64,000 bases of DNA from Micrococcales bacterium (GCA_016719135.1 JADKAV010000019.1:1-64000); one strand, 5' to 3'; counted from the stretch's first letter, positions 8,176-18,668 are shown. Numbers and translations are program-made. The notes: generated by a model from the sequence alone, not told the origin.

Positions 8176-9891
8176 GTGCACTTGGCCTGGAAGCGACACG
8201 CGCTGCTGGCATGGAGTTGTGGGTTGGCGTTGCTGGTGCTGGCCCCGGTTCTGAGCCCCGGGTACGTGCTGCACCTGGACATGGTGTTCGTGCCGCAGCA
8301 GAGCCTGCTGCCATGGAATCTGGGGATCGGTGGTGGGTTGCCGCGGTCGGTCCCGCAGGATGCGGTGGTCTCGTTGGTCGCGGGACCTCTGCCGGGCCAA
8401 CTGCTGCAAAAGTCGATCCTGTTGCTCACCTTCATCCTCGCCGGAGTCGGTGCTGGCCGCTTGGCCGGACGGACGCTGACTCTGCAACTACCCGCTGCGG
8501 CCCTGTATTTGTGGTCGGCGTACGCCGCGAGCCGCCTGCTGATGGGGCATTGGGGATTGCTGTGGGCCTACGCGTTGCTCCCGTGGGTGATCCTGGCCGC
8601 GACACGGGCTCGTCGGACCGGTGGGTGGGCATGGGTCGCAGTGCTGTGCGGGATCGGCGCACTGGTCCCCACCGGTGGTGTGCTCCTGGCCGTGGCCGCG
8701 GTGCCGTTGGCGGTCGGTTTCGGCAGCGCCGTGTCTCGCGCGGGCCGCTGGCTTCTGACGGCCAGTGTGATCGTGCTCAACGCACCCTGGTGGCTACCTG
8801 CGCTGCGCAGCCCGGTTGCTACAGTCTCGGATCCGGTCGGGCTGGTCGTCTTCGGTGCCCGCGCGGATGGTCCCGGAGGGGTACTGCTCAGCGTCGTGGG
8901 CGGGGGAGGAGTGTGGAACTCCTTGGCGACCTTGGGCTCGCGCACAACCTGGTTCGCGACATTCGGTGTGATCGTGATCGTGACGCTCGCTGCGATCGGG
9001 TGGAGACAGGCGCGACAGAAGGCTCCCGCCGAGGTGGTGTGGTTAACGGTTCTGGGGGTTTCGGGACTGGTGTGGGCGTGGCTATCCGGTGTGGCCGGTG
9101 GGCAGGGCTGGGCGCAGAGCCTCGTGGCCTCAGTGCCGGGTGGAGGACTTCTGCGCGACGGTCAGAAATGGACAGTGTTCTGGATTCTGCTTGTCGCTGT
9201 GTGCGCACCGCACGGTGTGGCGCGCCTTACCCGTCGTGCACAGCGACCGCTTGCGGTGTTCATGGCCGGGGCGCTGGCCATCGCGCCACTGGCGTTCCTG
9301 CCTGATCTGGCGTGGGGTGGCCTGGGCAGGCTGCAGACCAGCCAGTACCCAGCGCAATGGGACGATCTGCGCGACCAGTTGGCCGTCGATCCCCGCGGCG
9401 GGGACGTGCTGAGCCTGCCATGGGCGGCTTTCCGGCGGTACGCCTGGAACGATGACGACATCGTGCTGGACCCGCTGCCCCGGTACCTGAGCCGGACTGT
9501 CGTCTGGAACGACCGTCTGCCGGTCACGGTGTCCGGTGAACTCGTCGAGGTCGGAGGCGACGATCCGCGGGCGGCGGCGATCTCCGGCGCGATCAATGAG
9601 GGACGGGTGCTGGCCCCACTGTTGGCCGATCTGGGCATCCGCTGGATAGTCGTGCAGACCGATCAACCGCTGCCCGCCCTGAATCCGGATCTGTCGGGCA
9701 CCTCAGCGATCTGGCAGCAGGACGGACTGATCCTGCGGGAGGTCACCGGCCCCATCGCCGAACGTGAACCCCGTGATGCGGTGGTTGTTGCTGTGGATCT
9801 TCTGGCGCTGCTCCTGCTTGTCGTGCTGGGCTGGTGGGCAGTCGTGCGGGAGCGATCCCGACCGGCGAAAGTGCCTACTTCGGGATTGTGA
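8176..9891 (+). CDS. GT-C-like polytopic membrane protein with C-terminal extracytoplasmic domain (Rv0226c-like)
   Basis: This intact 571-residue protein has about eleven or twelve hydrophobic helices up to roughly residue 380. A soluble stretch of about 150 residues follows (YPAQWDDLRDQLAVDPRGG onward), then one last helix (VVVAVDLLALLLLVVLGWW). The first loop carries LHLDMVFVPQQSLLPWN, a position where GT-C glycosyltransferases keep an acidic residue, and a later loop holds GGLLRDGQKW. Length, topology and the neighbouring genes match, from memory, the mycobacterial protein Rv0226c (about 576 residues), whose function is not settled. The GTG start at 8176 sits 27 bases from the divergent flippase start, so the two share a promoter region. 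A glycosyltransferase role is inference. Confidence 0.65.
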   Translation: MHLAWKRHALLAWSCGLALLVLAPVLSPGYVLHLDMVFVPQQSLLPWNLGIGGGLPRSVPQDAVVSLVAGPLPGQLLQKSILLLTFILAGVGAGRLAGRTLTLQLPAAALYLWSAYAASRLLMGHWGLLWAYALLPWVILAATRARRTGGWAWVAVLCGIGALVPTGGVLLAVAAVPLAVGFGSAVSRAGRWLLTASVIVLNAPWWLPALRSPVATVSDPVGLVVFGARADGPGGVLLSVVGGGGVWNSLATLGSRTTWFATFGVIVIVTLAAIGWRQARQKAPAEVVWLTVLGVSGLVWAWLSGVAGGQGWAQSLVASVPGGGLLRDGQKWTVFWILLVAVCAPHGVARLTRRAQRPLAVFMAGALAIAPLAFLPDLAWGGLGRLQTSQYPAQWDDLRDQLAVDPRGGDVLSLPWAAFRRYAWNDDDIVLDPLPRYLSRTVVWNDRLPVTVSGELVEVGGDDPRAAAISGAINEGRVLAPLLADLGIRWIVVQTDQPLPALNPDLSGTSAIWQQDGLILREVTGPIAEREPRDAVVVAVDLLALLLLVVLGWWAVVRERSRPAKVPTSGL

Positions 9892-9936
9892 TCCAACCGT
9901 GTCGTGGGAAGTCCTGCGACGTGGTGTCCAGACGTG

Positions 9937-9949
9937 TTACGGTCCGTAA
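9937..9949. promoter_or_regulatory. Perfect 6-1-6 palindrome and -10 region upstream of the DUF2613 gene
   Basis: TTACGGTCCGTAA is a perfect inverted repeat. A TAAGGT -10-like hexamer begins inside it (9947-9952), and an AGGAGG Shine-Dalgarno sequence follows at 9964-9969. It could be an operator overlapping the promoter of the small gene at 9976. No regulator can be named. Confidence 0.35.
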
Positions 9950-9975
9950 GGTTCGAACCAAACAGGAGGCTTTCC

Positions 9976-10116
9976 ATGGGTGGTCCCGCAGGCGCAATCA
10001 TCGCCTCAGTCGTCGGCGCAGTGCTCGCAATCGGTGCCGCATTCGGAATCGTCAGTTCACAGACGGCGACCCCGGCCCCGGTCGACAAGCCCTTCATCGT
10101 CTACGGCGAGAGCTGA
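9976..10116 (+). CDS. DUF2613 small membrane or secreted peptide (Rv0236A-like)
   Basis: This is a 46-residue protein starting MGGPAGAIIASVVGAVLAIG, with AGGAGG at a good distance upstream of its ATG. One hydrophobic segment (residues 5-25) is followed by a short polar tail, VSSQTATPAPVDKPFIVYG. The pattern fits DUF2613, a small actinobacterial family whose mycobacterial member Rv0236A lies next to aftD (Rv0236c), from memory. Here too it lies close to aftD. It could be an accessory subunit of an arabinofuranosyltransferase, but that is inference. Its last 16 bases overlap tail to tail with the convergent GT4 gene. Confidence 0.75.
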   Translation: MGGPAGAIIASVVGAVLAIGAAFGIVSSQTATPAPVDKPFIVYGES

Positions 10117-11297
10117 TCCACTCCGCGGTTTCGCCCACCGTGGTGTTCCACGTGTCCTGACGGCGCTGGCACCACTGACACGCCGCCCTTGGCGGCAACT
10201 TCGCCGAGCACATCCGCGAATGAGGCGGCCGTCGCCGCCCAGGTGAACTCCTCGCTTCGGATCCTGGCAGATTCACCGAGCCGGTCACGGTGCGCAGGGT
10301 TCGACAGGACCGCATCCAGGGCTTGGGCGAAGTCCGCCAGGTCGCCGTCCACCAGCAACCCCGTCTGTTCGTGCACGATGGATTCGGCCACTCCGCCGGC
10401 CTCCCGGTAGGCGACTGCCGGCACACCATGGGTGGCGGCCTCCATCACGACGATGCCCCACCCTTCCTTCAGCGACGGCAAAGCCAGTACCCACGCCGAG
10501 GCGTACACCCGATGTTTGGTCTTCTCATCCACGAACCCCAAGAAATCCACCAGATCCGACACGCCGAGCGTCTGCGCCACCTGCTGCAGGCGCTGCGACC
10601 ACCAACCGTCGCCGACCACGGAGATCCGCAGGTCGGGGTGCCGCCGGCGAAGGATGGCTGCGGCTCGCAGGACATGTTCAACCCGCTTGTGGGGGACCAG
10701 CCTGCCCACCACCGCGATGTGCGGGTGCTCTGAACGGCTGATGTCCAGGCCGGGGGCCTGCTCGATGCCGTTGTGGATGACGTGCACCCGGCTGGGCTGT
10801 ACGCCCAGGTCACCGAGCTCCTCCCGGGTTTTGTCGGACACCGCGACGTACGTGCAGTTGCGGTACAGCCGCGGTGCGAGCACCGACTCGACCCACCATC
10901 CGATCTTCGAGCGCAGCGGGTCGTAGACCACCGGCCACTGCTCCCTGTGCACGTGGTGGACAAGGACCACCACTGGCGTCGGCCCGACGACCGCGCGGGA
11001 CATGAAGGGGATGCCATTCTGAACGTCGATGATCACGTCGAGCTCGCCGAAGGCGCGCCGACGCATTCGTAGGACGGCTTCCCGGTAAACACCCAGCTTC
11101 GTCCCGGCGCGCACGAATCGGACGCCGTCGGCCATCTCGTCGGCCAGGGCACCCTCGTACATGGCGCAGAAGATCGTGACCTGATGGCCCGCGGCTGCCA
11201 ACGAGCGGGCCACGTTTTCCACGTAGACCTCGGAGCCACCGCCCTCCGGATGGCGGGTATCACGCCAATTGAGGAACAACACGCGCAGCACTGCCAT
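10101..11297 (-). CDS. GT4-family glycosyltransferase (Rv0225-like)
   Basis: This intact 398-residue cytoplasmic GT-B enzyme probably uses a nucleotide sugar. I start at the ATG at 11297 (MAVLRVLFLNWRDTRHPEGG), which follows GGAGG; the open frame extends to 11357. The N-terminal Rossmann half has the HPEGGGSEVYVENVARSLAAAGH glycine loop region (quoted across residues 15-37 in part), and the C-terminal half has VGRLVPHKRVEHVLRAA. The acceptor-facing EGWGIVVMEAATHGVPAVA stretch carries the E-x7-E signature of family GT4. Position, orientation and size correspond to mycobacterial Rv0225, from memory. It is divergent from the methyltransferase at 11376. Confidence 0.85.
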   Translation of the reverse strand: MAVLRVLFLNWRDTRHPEGGGSEVYVENVARSLAAAGHQVTIFCAMYEGALADEMADGVRFVRAGTKLGVYREAVLRMRRRAFGELDVIIDVQNGIPFMSRAVVGPTPVVVLVHHVHREQWPVVYDPLRSKIGWWVESVLAPRLYRNCTYVAVSDKTREELGDLGVQPSRVHVIHNGIEQAPGLDISRSEHPHIAVVGRLVPHKRVEHVLRAAAILRRRHPDLRISVVGDGWWSQRLQQVAQTLGVSDLVDFLGFVDEKTKHRVYASAWVLALPSLKEGWGIVVMEAATHGVPAVAYREAGGVAESIVHEQTGLLVDGDLADFAQALDAVLSNPAHRDRLGESARIRSEEFTWAATAASFADVLGEVAAKGGVSVVPAPSGHVEHHGGRNRGVDQLSP

Positions 11298-11363
11298 GGA
11301 CCCGCCTCCTTCCCGTGCGTGACACGGTAGCGCGAAGAGCCCGCCGAGCCGCCGCACTTGGCT

Positions 11364-11369
11364 TAGGTT
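11364..11369 (+). promoter_or_regulatory. -10 hexamer TAGGTT of the methyltransferase-aftD operon (leaderless)
   Basis: TAGGTT ends 6 bases before the GTG at 11376. The spacing predicts a leaderless transcript that continues into aftD, whose ATG overlaps the methyltransferase stop. Confidence 0.5.
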
Positions 11370-11375
11370 CTAACG

Positions 11376-12143
11376 GTGACCCGCGCTCATCCGCCCGCTG
11401 ACGCCCGCCGCCGACTGCGCGCGATGGCCACGTGGAAGCGGGCCGCGAAACTCTTCACCGACTTCCAGGTCGAGCAATCGGACCCGGACCGCTTCTACGG
11501 AACAATGGCCTCCGATTCGGTCGCGCAGATGCAATGTCTGGCGAACCTCGAGGGTGCGCATGTCCTGGATGTCGGTGGGGGACCGGGGTACTGGGCCGAC
11601 GCATTTGAAGCAGCCGGGGCCCGGTACACACCGCTGGATGCCGATGCCGGCGAACTCGCCCTGCACGGCAGGGTGCCGTTGCCGGGCACAGTCATGGGTG
11701 ATGGGCAGGCGCTGCCGTTTCGGACCGGGTCCTTCGACCTGGTCTACTCGAGCAACGTCGGTGAACACGTGCGTCACCCATGGACCATGGGTGACGAGAT
11801 GGTGCGGGTGTGCCGCCCCGGCGGACTGGTCTTCTACTCCTACACCCTCTGGTACGGGCCTTGGGGTGGGCACGAAACCGCGCCCTGGCACTACGTCAAC
11901 GGCCGGTATGCCGCGCAGAGGTATCGGCGCGAGAAGGGTCACGAGCCCAAGAACCTCTACGGGACGTCCCTGTTCCCGGTGTCCATGGCCCAGGGAATCC
12001 GATGGGCCAGGTCGCAGCCGAACGCGGACGTGGTGGACATCATTCCGCGGTACCTGCCCTCGAGTCTTTTCTGGACATCCTCGCTGCCCGTGGTCCGGGA
12101 GATCCTCACGTGGAACGTGGCCCTCATACTGAGAAGACGATGA
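11376..12143 (+). CDS. Class I SAM-dependent methyltransferase (Rv0224c-like)
   Basis: This intact 255-residue methyltransferase has SAM motif I (VLDVGGGPGYWADAFE, near residue 65), an acidic residue at the end of strand 2 (YTPLDAD) and the post-motif region FDLVYSSNVGEHVRHPW. The aromatic stretch SYTLWYGPWGGHETAPWH after the Rossmann core is typical of a small group next to envelope glycosyltransferases. Size and neighbourhood match mycobacterial Rv0224c (about 254 residues, from memory). The GTG start is set by the -10 hexamer 6 bases upstream. The stop overlaps the aftD start as ATGA, so the two are translationally coupled. The methylated substrate is unknown; a lipid-linked glycan would fit the context. 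Confidence 0.82.
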   Translation: MTRAHPPADARRRLRAMATWKRAAKLFTDFQVEQSDPDRFYGTMASDSVAQMQCLANLEGAHVLDVGGGPGYWADAFEAAGARYTPLDADAGELALHGRVPLPGTVMGDGQALPFRTGSFDLVYSSNVGEHVRHPWTMGDEMVRVCRPGGLVFYSYTLWYGPWGGHETAPWHYVNGRYAAQRYRREKGHEPKNLYGTSLFPVSMAQGIRWARSQPNADVVDIIPRYLPSSLFWTSSLPVVREILTWNVALILRRR

Positions 12144-15100
12144 CGGTTCTGGATGATCCGGTGCGGGCCTCGGCTGCACCGGAAGTGCGACCCGGGCAGC
12201 CGATATGGCGGGTGCGTGTCTTCGCCGTGTGTTTGTCGCTGGTCACGCTGGCTTTCCTGCAGGACCCCGGACGGATCGCCGCCGACACCAAACTGGATCT
12301 CACCGTGGATCCGTGGGGATTCTTGGGCCGTTCGCTGCACCTATGGGATCCGCAGGGCTTCTTCGGGCAACTGCAGAACCAGGCGTACGGCTATCTGTGG
12401 CCGATGGGTCCCTTCTTCGGCATCGGTGACACTCTCGGCCTGCCCGTGTGGGTGGTACAGCGCTTGTGGTGGTCGCTGATTCTGGTGATGGCGTTCCTGG
12501 GTATGTATCTGCTCCTGCGCGCACTACGGGTCGGGTCGGGGTGGCCGCAGATCCTGGCTGGCCTCGCCTACGCCCTGGCAGTTCGTCCCCAGTCGGCGAT
12601 CGCGGCCGTGTCGGTCGAGGTGTGGCCCATGGCGTTGGCGCCGTGGGTCCTGCTGCCGCTGGTGCGCGGCGCTGCCCGTGGGAACGTGGCCCGGGCTGCC
12701 GCGCTGTCCGCTCTCGTGGTCATGCTCGCCGGCGGCGTCAACGCCGTGGCTGCCGGTGCCGTCCTGCCGCTGGCCCTCTGGTGGCTGCTCACGCTGCAAC
12801 CCGGCCCCCGGCGTCGCCAACTGCTGGCGTGGTGGTCCGGACTCACCGTGCTGGCGATCCTGTGGTGGCTCATCCCGCTGCTGGTCCTTGGCCAGTACTC
12901 GCCACCGTTCCTGGACTGGATCGAGTCCGCCCAGTTCACCACGTCGATCACCGATCCGACGACGGTGCTGCGCGGTGCCGATCACTGGCTCGCCTACCTT
13001 GGCAATGCCTCGATGTGGAAAGCCGGCTGGATGCTGGTCATTTACCCCGTCTTCGTCCTCGCGACCGGTGTCGTGGCCGCAGCAGGGGTAGCGGGACTTG
13101 CGATGCGTTCCTTGCCGCACCGGGCGTTCCTGGTGGGCGGCGCGGTCGCCGGACTGGTGCTCGTCACGGCCGGGCACACGGGGGTCTTCAGCGGACTCGG
13201 AAGCGAACAGGTGCAGACGTTCCTGGACGGGACGGGCGCACCGCTGCGCAACGTGCACAAGTTCGATCTGGTGCTGCGGATACCGCTCATCATCGCCATG
13301 GCGCACCTGCTGTCATCCGTGTGGCCGCACGGGCGCAAACCACTGTGGCGGGTTCTGCTGACGGTGGGAATCGTGGCTGCGTTGGTCGTGTCCTGGTGGC
13401 CGGCGCTGTCGGGTCAGTTGTCCCGTGGCCGCACGTACGTGGCGGTGGCCGATCACTGGCGTGAGACCTCGGAGTGGCTCAATACACAAGCCCGACCCGG
13501 GCGTGCGCTCATCGTGCCCGGGGCGTCCTTCGGTCAATACGTATGGGGTCGCACCCAGGATGAGCCGCTGCAGGCATACGGGGGGTACCCGTGGGGCGTG
13601 CGCGACGCCGTTCCCCTGTCGAGCGCGGGGAACATCCGGATGCTCGACGCGGTGGAGGCACGGCTGGAATCCGGTCAGCCCAGTCCTGGGTTGGCTGCGT
13701 ACCTGAACCGCATGGGCGTGCGGTATCTCGTGGTCCGCAACGATCTCGCTCCCAGCGCGCAGGCACCGATGCCGATCCGCGTGCATCAGGCGCTGGATGG
13801 CAGTCCGGGGATCAACCGGGTGGCGTTCTTCGGCCCGATCGTGGATCGTCCCTTCGGGTCGGAGGTCCTCGTCGACGAAGGCATGGGGGTCAGCTACCCG
13901 GCGGTGGAGATCTACCGGGTCACCCCGAGCAACGAGCCGACCGACCCCCGAGCCGTGCTGCGTCCGGCGGACACGACAGTGGAGATCGCCGGCGGCCCGG
14001 AGGCATTGCTGCCTCTTGCCGACATCGGTGCGCTTGGGAATCGGCCCACAGTTCTGTCAGGGGACCCGGAGGCTACGTCCTTGACCCCGGATACCGGCGT
14101 CGTCACCGACACCGACCGCCGCCGCGAGATCACGTTCGGCTACATGCGGGGCAACGAATCTCCCACCCTCACCGCCGATCAGGAATACGAGCAGTCCCGG
14201 CCCGTCCACGACTACCGCGTCTTTGGCGAGGACGGATCGGTGGTCGCGACTCCAGGCCTCGATTTCGATGCCAGCAGTTCGGCCTCTGATGTGGACGCGA
14301 CGTGGAGACAGCCGCGGGGTGCGACTCCCGCGGCGGCCATGGACGGAGCCCTGGACACCTATTGGCGTCCCGGCGCCCTCAATGAAGAACGGTCCTATTG
14401 GGAAGTCAGGTATCCCGAAGCGATCGATCTTGGCGACACAGTGGATCTGGCACTTCTCAACCGCGGCACCAAGACGCCGACCACGATTCCTCTGGAGATC
14501 ACCACGGCGAACGGCACCACCTCGGTGGATGCCCGGGACTTCGCGGGCTGGCAGACGTTGCCGATCGTGGCCGGAAAAACCGACTTCGTGCGGGTCGGAC
14601 TCGCCGACGTCTTTCGGCCGCCGCTGCTGGGTATCCGGGAGATTCGCCTGCCGGGTGAGGGCGTGAGCCAACTCGAACTACCAGGCGGTGCCTCAGGTGA
14701 TGCCCTGCTTCTTACGGCCCGGCCCGGAGATGCCGGGGAGTGTGTACCTCGCGACGATCTACTGCTGTGCTCCGGACGGCCTGGGACGCTTCTCCCAAGA
14801 CCGGCCGGGACTGTTCCGCGTGGTGGATCTGCCCAGCCCGCTGACCAGCGATCCGCGGATCCTGGTCGCACCACGCGACGCATCCACCGTCGCCGACTCC
14901 CTCGCGCAGGTCGCCGAGGTCGGGGTCGAAACCTCCTCGACGCGCACGCAGGCTGCGGGAGGCTCCGGTATCGCGGCCTTCGATCGGCAGTTGGGAACCA
15001 CCTGGCAGGCTGCCCCGGAAGATCCTCAACCGGAGGTGACGATCACGCTGCCGCAAGTCCGCGAGCTCCGCGGGATCCGGCTGGTCAATCGACAGGGCGT

Positions 15101-16213
15101 CAACGCGTCGTCACCGCTGGAACTGCAGGTACAGGCTGGCGACCGCACCTTCCAGGGCTTCACGGACGGCAGGGGACTGTTCCGCTTCGATCCGGTGACC
15201 ACCGACACCATCACGGTTCGATTTCTCACCGCCAATCAGGTCCGCTCCCGATCGGAGCTCGGCGAGTTGGCGCTGCCTGTCGGCGTGTCGGAGATCGGAC
15301 TCCTCGGTGCCGACGACCTGCGCCGGCCGGTACCAGCCGACGCGGTGATCGACCTTCCGTGCGGGACGGGTCCGGACATCCTCGTCGACGGTGAAGTAAC
15401 GTCGCGAACGTCGGTCACGGCGCGCGCCGAACAGTTCATGAACGGCGAGACCGTGGCGGCCACCGTCTGCGACTCGCCGGTGACCATTCCCGCAGGTCAG
15501 CACCAGGTCGCCGTGCGCAGCGTACGGAGTTCAGGCCGGTGCTGGCCACGTTCGCACCGATGAGCGTGCGTCCAGGTCCCACCAGGCGCCCAGAGTCACC
15601 GCAGATCGACACTGGGGCGCCACGCACCGAGTCGTTGGGAGCGCGCCGGCACGGCGCAGCCGCAGGTCCTGGAGGTCGCCGAGAACTTCAACACCGGCTG
15701 GCGGGCGGCTCTGGCAGGAGGGGACTTGCAGCCCGTGCGGGTCGACGGCTGGAAGCAGGGCTTTGTCCTGCCGGCCGGGCCGGGCGGCGAGGTCTCCGTG
15801 GACTACGCCCCGACTCCCACGTATCGATGGGGCCTGCTGATCGGGCTGGTCGCCGGCCCTGGCCGGGTCGCCTTGGCCCTGCGCCCACCCGGCGCTGCGG
15901 GTGCGGCCCACGGTGGCCTCCCGACCGCTGCGGCACGTCACCGCTGGCCCTGTTCGTGGGGTTGGGATGGTGCTCGTCGTGGGACCATGGGGTGGCTGGC
16001 GTCTCGGGGTCGGCCTGGGGCTGGTCCGGCGTGGCGGCTGCCGCGTGTGGCCTTCAGCGCGGTCACCGGGGCGGTGCTGATCAACGTCCTGGCTGGTGTC
16101 AGGCCCGTCTGCTGTGGTGGTTCTGCAGGGCCTTGCGCTGGCGCTGGCGTGGGCGGCGGTGCTGTGGGCCGGGTGCGCGGCCTGGCAGCCGCAGGCGGCG
16201 CGACGGGGAGTGA
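12140..16213 (+). CDS. aftD: AftD-like alpha-(1->3)-arabinofuranosyltransferase (DUF3367), multiply frameshifted
   Basis: This very large GT-C membrane enzyme would be about 1360 residues when repaired, close to mycobacterial AftD (about 1400). The first extracytoplasmic loop has ADTKLDLTVDPWGFLGRSLH, the hallmark of this family. A dozen helices follow, then a long outer region with F5/8-type discoidin-like beta-sandwiches (DTYWRPG, and a second copy around GTTWQAAP) and the end motif ENFNTGWRAAL. Frames change near 14775 (an extra G in CTCCGGACGG), near 15525, around 15570-15640 (two shifts) and again after 15850 in the last helices. The stop is therefore uncertain, between about 16078 and 16241. 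The substrate arabinan is inferred from the family; other actinobacteria carry AftD-like proteins without proven arabinogalactan. Confidence 0.8.
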
Positions 16214-17384
16214 GAGTGTTCCTGCGCCGGACGTTCGATGAGCACGTAACTGGCGTGGGCGAAGGCGACCGAGCCAACCACCGTCATCGGCCACAGGATC
16301 CAGAACCACCCGTTGAAGCTGGCGATCCCCAGCAGCCGTGACCCGGTCTCCAGCACGAACAGATGCCACAGGAAGATCCCGTAGGAGATCTTGCCCAGAT
16401 AACTCATCAGGGGCGAGGCCAACATCGCGCGCCACGTCCCCCACCCTTCTGTGCCGAGGAAGCCTGGCAGGAGCAGTGCGGCGGCGGCGCCGAGGTACAG
16501 GTAGTGCCGCATGAACGCCTGGGAGGCGGACCCCTCGCCGAACGTGTATGGACCCGCGATGGGAGTGCTCGCCAGCAGGAACAGCGCGACTGCCACGATC
16601 AGGCAGGTCGCGGCATCGTCGGCCAGGCGGTTCAGCCGGCCCATCCAGGCCGGCGGATCAGGCGCCCGCAGGCGATTGTGGACCAACGCGAAGAGCATGC
16701 CGACGGCAAACCAGTCCATGAAATTGGGCAGCCACATGTTCACCACCGTGAATTCACCGACCGGTGTGATGGTGCGCAGGAGCAGCCAGGCGAATGCCAG
16801 CCCGGCGCACGCGGCCAGCGTCCACAATTGGCGCCTGGTGTTGGCCGCGACATCCCCGCGGTGGCGTCGGCCGATCCACCAGGCGATGGCCGGGAGCACG
16901 AGGTAGAACGACAACTCCGTGGCCAGCGACCAGCTCTGGGTCAGCCCATTGATCAGCAGTTTGGGCCAGTAGATCTGCGTCAGAGTCAGATGTGCGAGCC
17001 AGTGCTTGGGAAGGACCTCGATGCCGGGCATGAACGCCAGCACGACCACCACCAGCACCACGTAGGCGGGCACGATGCGCCACAGTCGCCGCCGGAAGTA
17101 CGTGCGGGTCGCGGGCCAGCGGCTGTCGTGCAGCGCCGCCTGGACCATGGCCGGTAGAGCAGGAAACCGGATAGCAGGAAGAAGATCGTGACGCCGATGT
17201 CCATGCGGGCGAACATGTGTCCCCACGCGGTGATGACCACGATCCCGCTGAAGTACGCCACGTGCGTCGTGACGACGGCGAGAACGGCGATCGCGCGATA
17301 GCCGTCGAGGGTGCGAAACCGGTGCGGCACCACGGTCTCGATCTGCAAGAAGTCCGCAGCACGGCGCCGCCTCGTGCTGGTCAC
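16099..17384 (-). CDS. OafA-type membrane acyltransferase (acyltransferase 3), frameshifted (Rv0228-like)
   Basis: This membrane O-acyltransferase would be about 428 residues when repaired. The N-terminal part (FRTLDGYRAIAVLAVVTTH, with the catalytic-type His) and SGFLLYRPW lie in one frame. From VQAALHDSRWPATRTYFRRR onward the protein continues in another, so about one base is missing near 17150. Around ten hydrophobic helices follow (QSWSLATELSFYLVLPAIAW; YLGKISYGIFLWHLFV), the usual layout of acyltransferase family 3. I start at the GTG at 17384. The C-terminal tail after YVLIERPAQ is arginine-rich and may be out of frame. It converges on aftD and corresponds in context to mycobacterial Rv0228. 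It probably acylates an envelope glycan. Confidence 0.8.
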
Positions 17385-17486
17385 AGGGGGAGGATACCTC
17401 TTTAGGGCGTGTCTGCCCATCATGTCGCATTAGAGGGTGATTTTCCGATAACGTCCCTTGTCACTGAGGCCAACTATGGAGGCGTA

Positions 17487-18486
17487 ATGAAGCGAGTAGT
17501 GGGATTGATCCTGCTGGGGCTGGGAGCGATGCTGTTGGTGCTTGCTCCGTTGTTGAAGTTCTACGTGCTACCCAGCGCTGCGAAGACCCCAACTGACCAG
17601 TACACCGAGAGCACCGCAGTCGTTGAGTTCGCACAGCTGCTCAACCCCGCGAAGGTCGCTGCTGGGGACCCCGACCCCTTACGAGCGCAACGTCGCGGCC
17701 ACCCAGTCCATCTACGTCCGCGGTGATGTGCCGGCGGCCGAGCAGCCAGAGGCCCAGGCCGAGGATCTGGCGGTCTTCGACTACTTCATGCGGGTCAACG
17801 ACGACGCGACGGGCGAGCTGATCACTGCGTCCACGGCGCGCTACCCCTTCAACCGGGTGAGTTCGGAACTGGCCAACTGCTGTGGGGCCAGCGTGGATGA
17901 TGAGCCGGTGGACATGACGGGCGCCGTGATGCCGGTCAAGTGGGCATTCGATCTGCAGAAGCAGGACTACAACGTCTTCAACTCGTCCATCAAGACGGGC
18001 ACCACGTGGAGTTACCAGGGTGAAGAGACGGTCTTCGGAGTGCCGACCTACGTCTACACCAACGAGGTGCCGCCCACCATGGTCGACACCCTCGAGATCC
18101 CGACATCGGCGATCCCGGGCGAGGACAAGGACGCTGAGGGCAGTACGGTCCTCGACGAGATGTACTCCTCCAAGAGCACGTACTGGATGGAGCCGGTCAC
18201 CGGCCAGATCATCCAGGGTGAGTCCAGCGAGTTCACTACTTATGACCTTGACGGCGAGCAGAAGCTCGTCAAGGCCGACTACACCGGCAAGAGCGGCAAC
18301 CAGGAGTCCGCAGATGACGCCGCCGCCCTGGCAGGACTGGTCACCATGATCGGCACCACGCTGCCGCTGGTGTTCGCCATCCTGGGCATCGTGCTCATCG
18401 TGATCGGACTGTTGCTCAGCCGTGGCGGGGACAAGAAGGATGGGGATGCTGCGGCACCCGCGCAGGGCGCTACAGCTTCTGTCTAG
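17487..18486 (+). CDS. DUF3068 membrane-anchored protein (Rv0227c-like), frameshifted
   Basis: This protein of about 332 residues has one helix at each end: VVGLILLGLGAMLLVLAPLL near the N-terminus and GTTLPLVFAILGIVLIVIG near the C-terminus. A large extracytoplasmic domain lies between. The layout and sequence match DUF3068 (also called the PorA-family protein), which includes mycobacterial Rv0227c. The ATG at 17487 follows GGAGG at 17478-17482. The frame changes near 17676, where GACCCCTTAC probably should be GACCCTTAC; after repair it reads DPDPYERNVAATQS. It is divergent from the acyltransferase. The function is unknown in the family; the context points to envelope assembly. Confidence 0.8.
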
Positions 18487-18508
18487 CGGTACATCGCTTC
18501 AGTAGCAC

Positions 18509-18546
18509 GAAGGGGCGATCCGGTCTAGAGGCCGGGTCGCCCCTTC
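18509..18546 (+). terminator. Hairpin terminator after the DUF3068 gene
   Basis: A GC-rich hairpin begins 22 bases after the stop. Its arms are GAAGGGGCGATCCGGT and GCCGGGTCGCCCCTTC, 16 bases each with two G-U-type mismatches, around a six-base loop. No U-tract follows, which is common for actinobacterial terminators. Confidence 0.75.
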
Positions 18547-18668
18547 GCTATGCTTTCCCCAAGGCATCGATGCCCTCACAGCGTCGTGTGCGTGAACCCA
18601 GACCGAGCGGATTCACACTCCAGCACGCGTTCGGTGTGCCCACCTAACAGACCGGCTACCAACACTTC

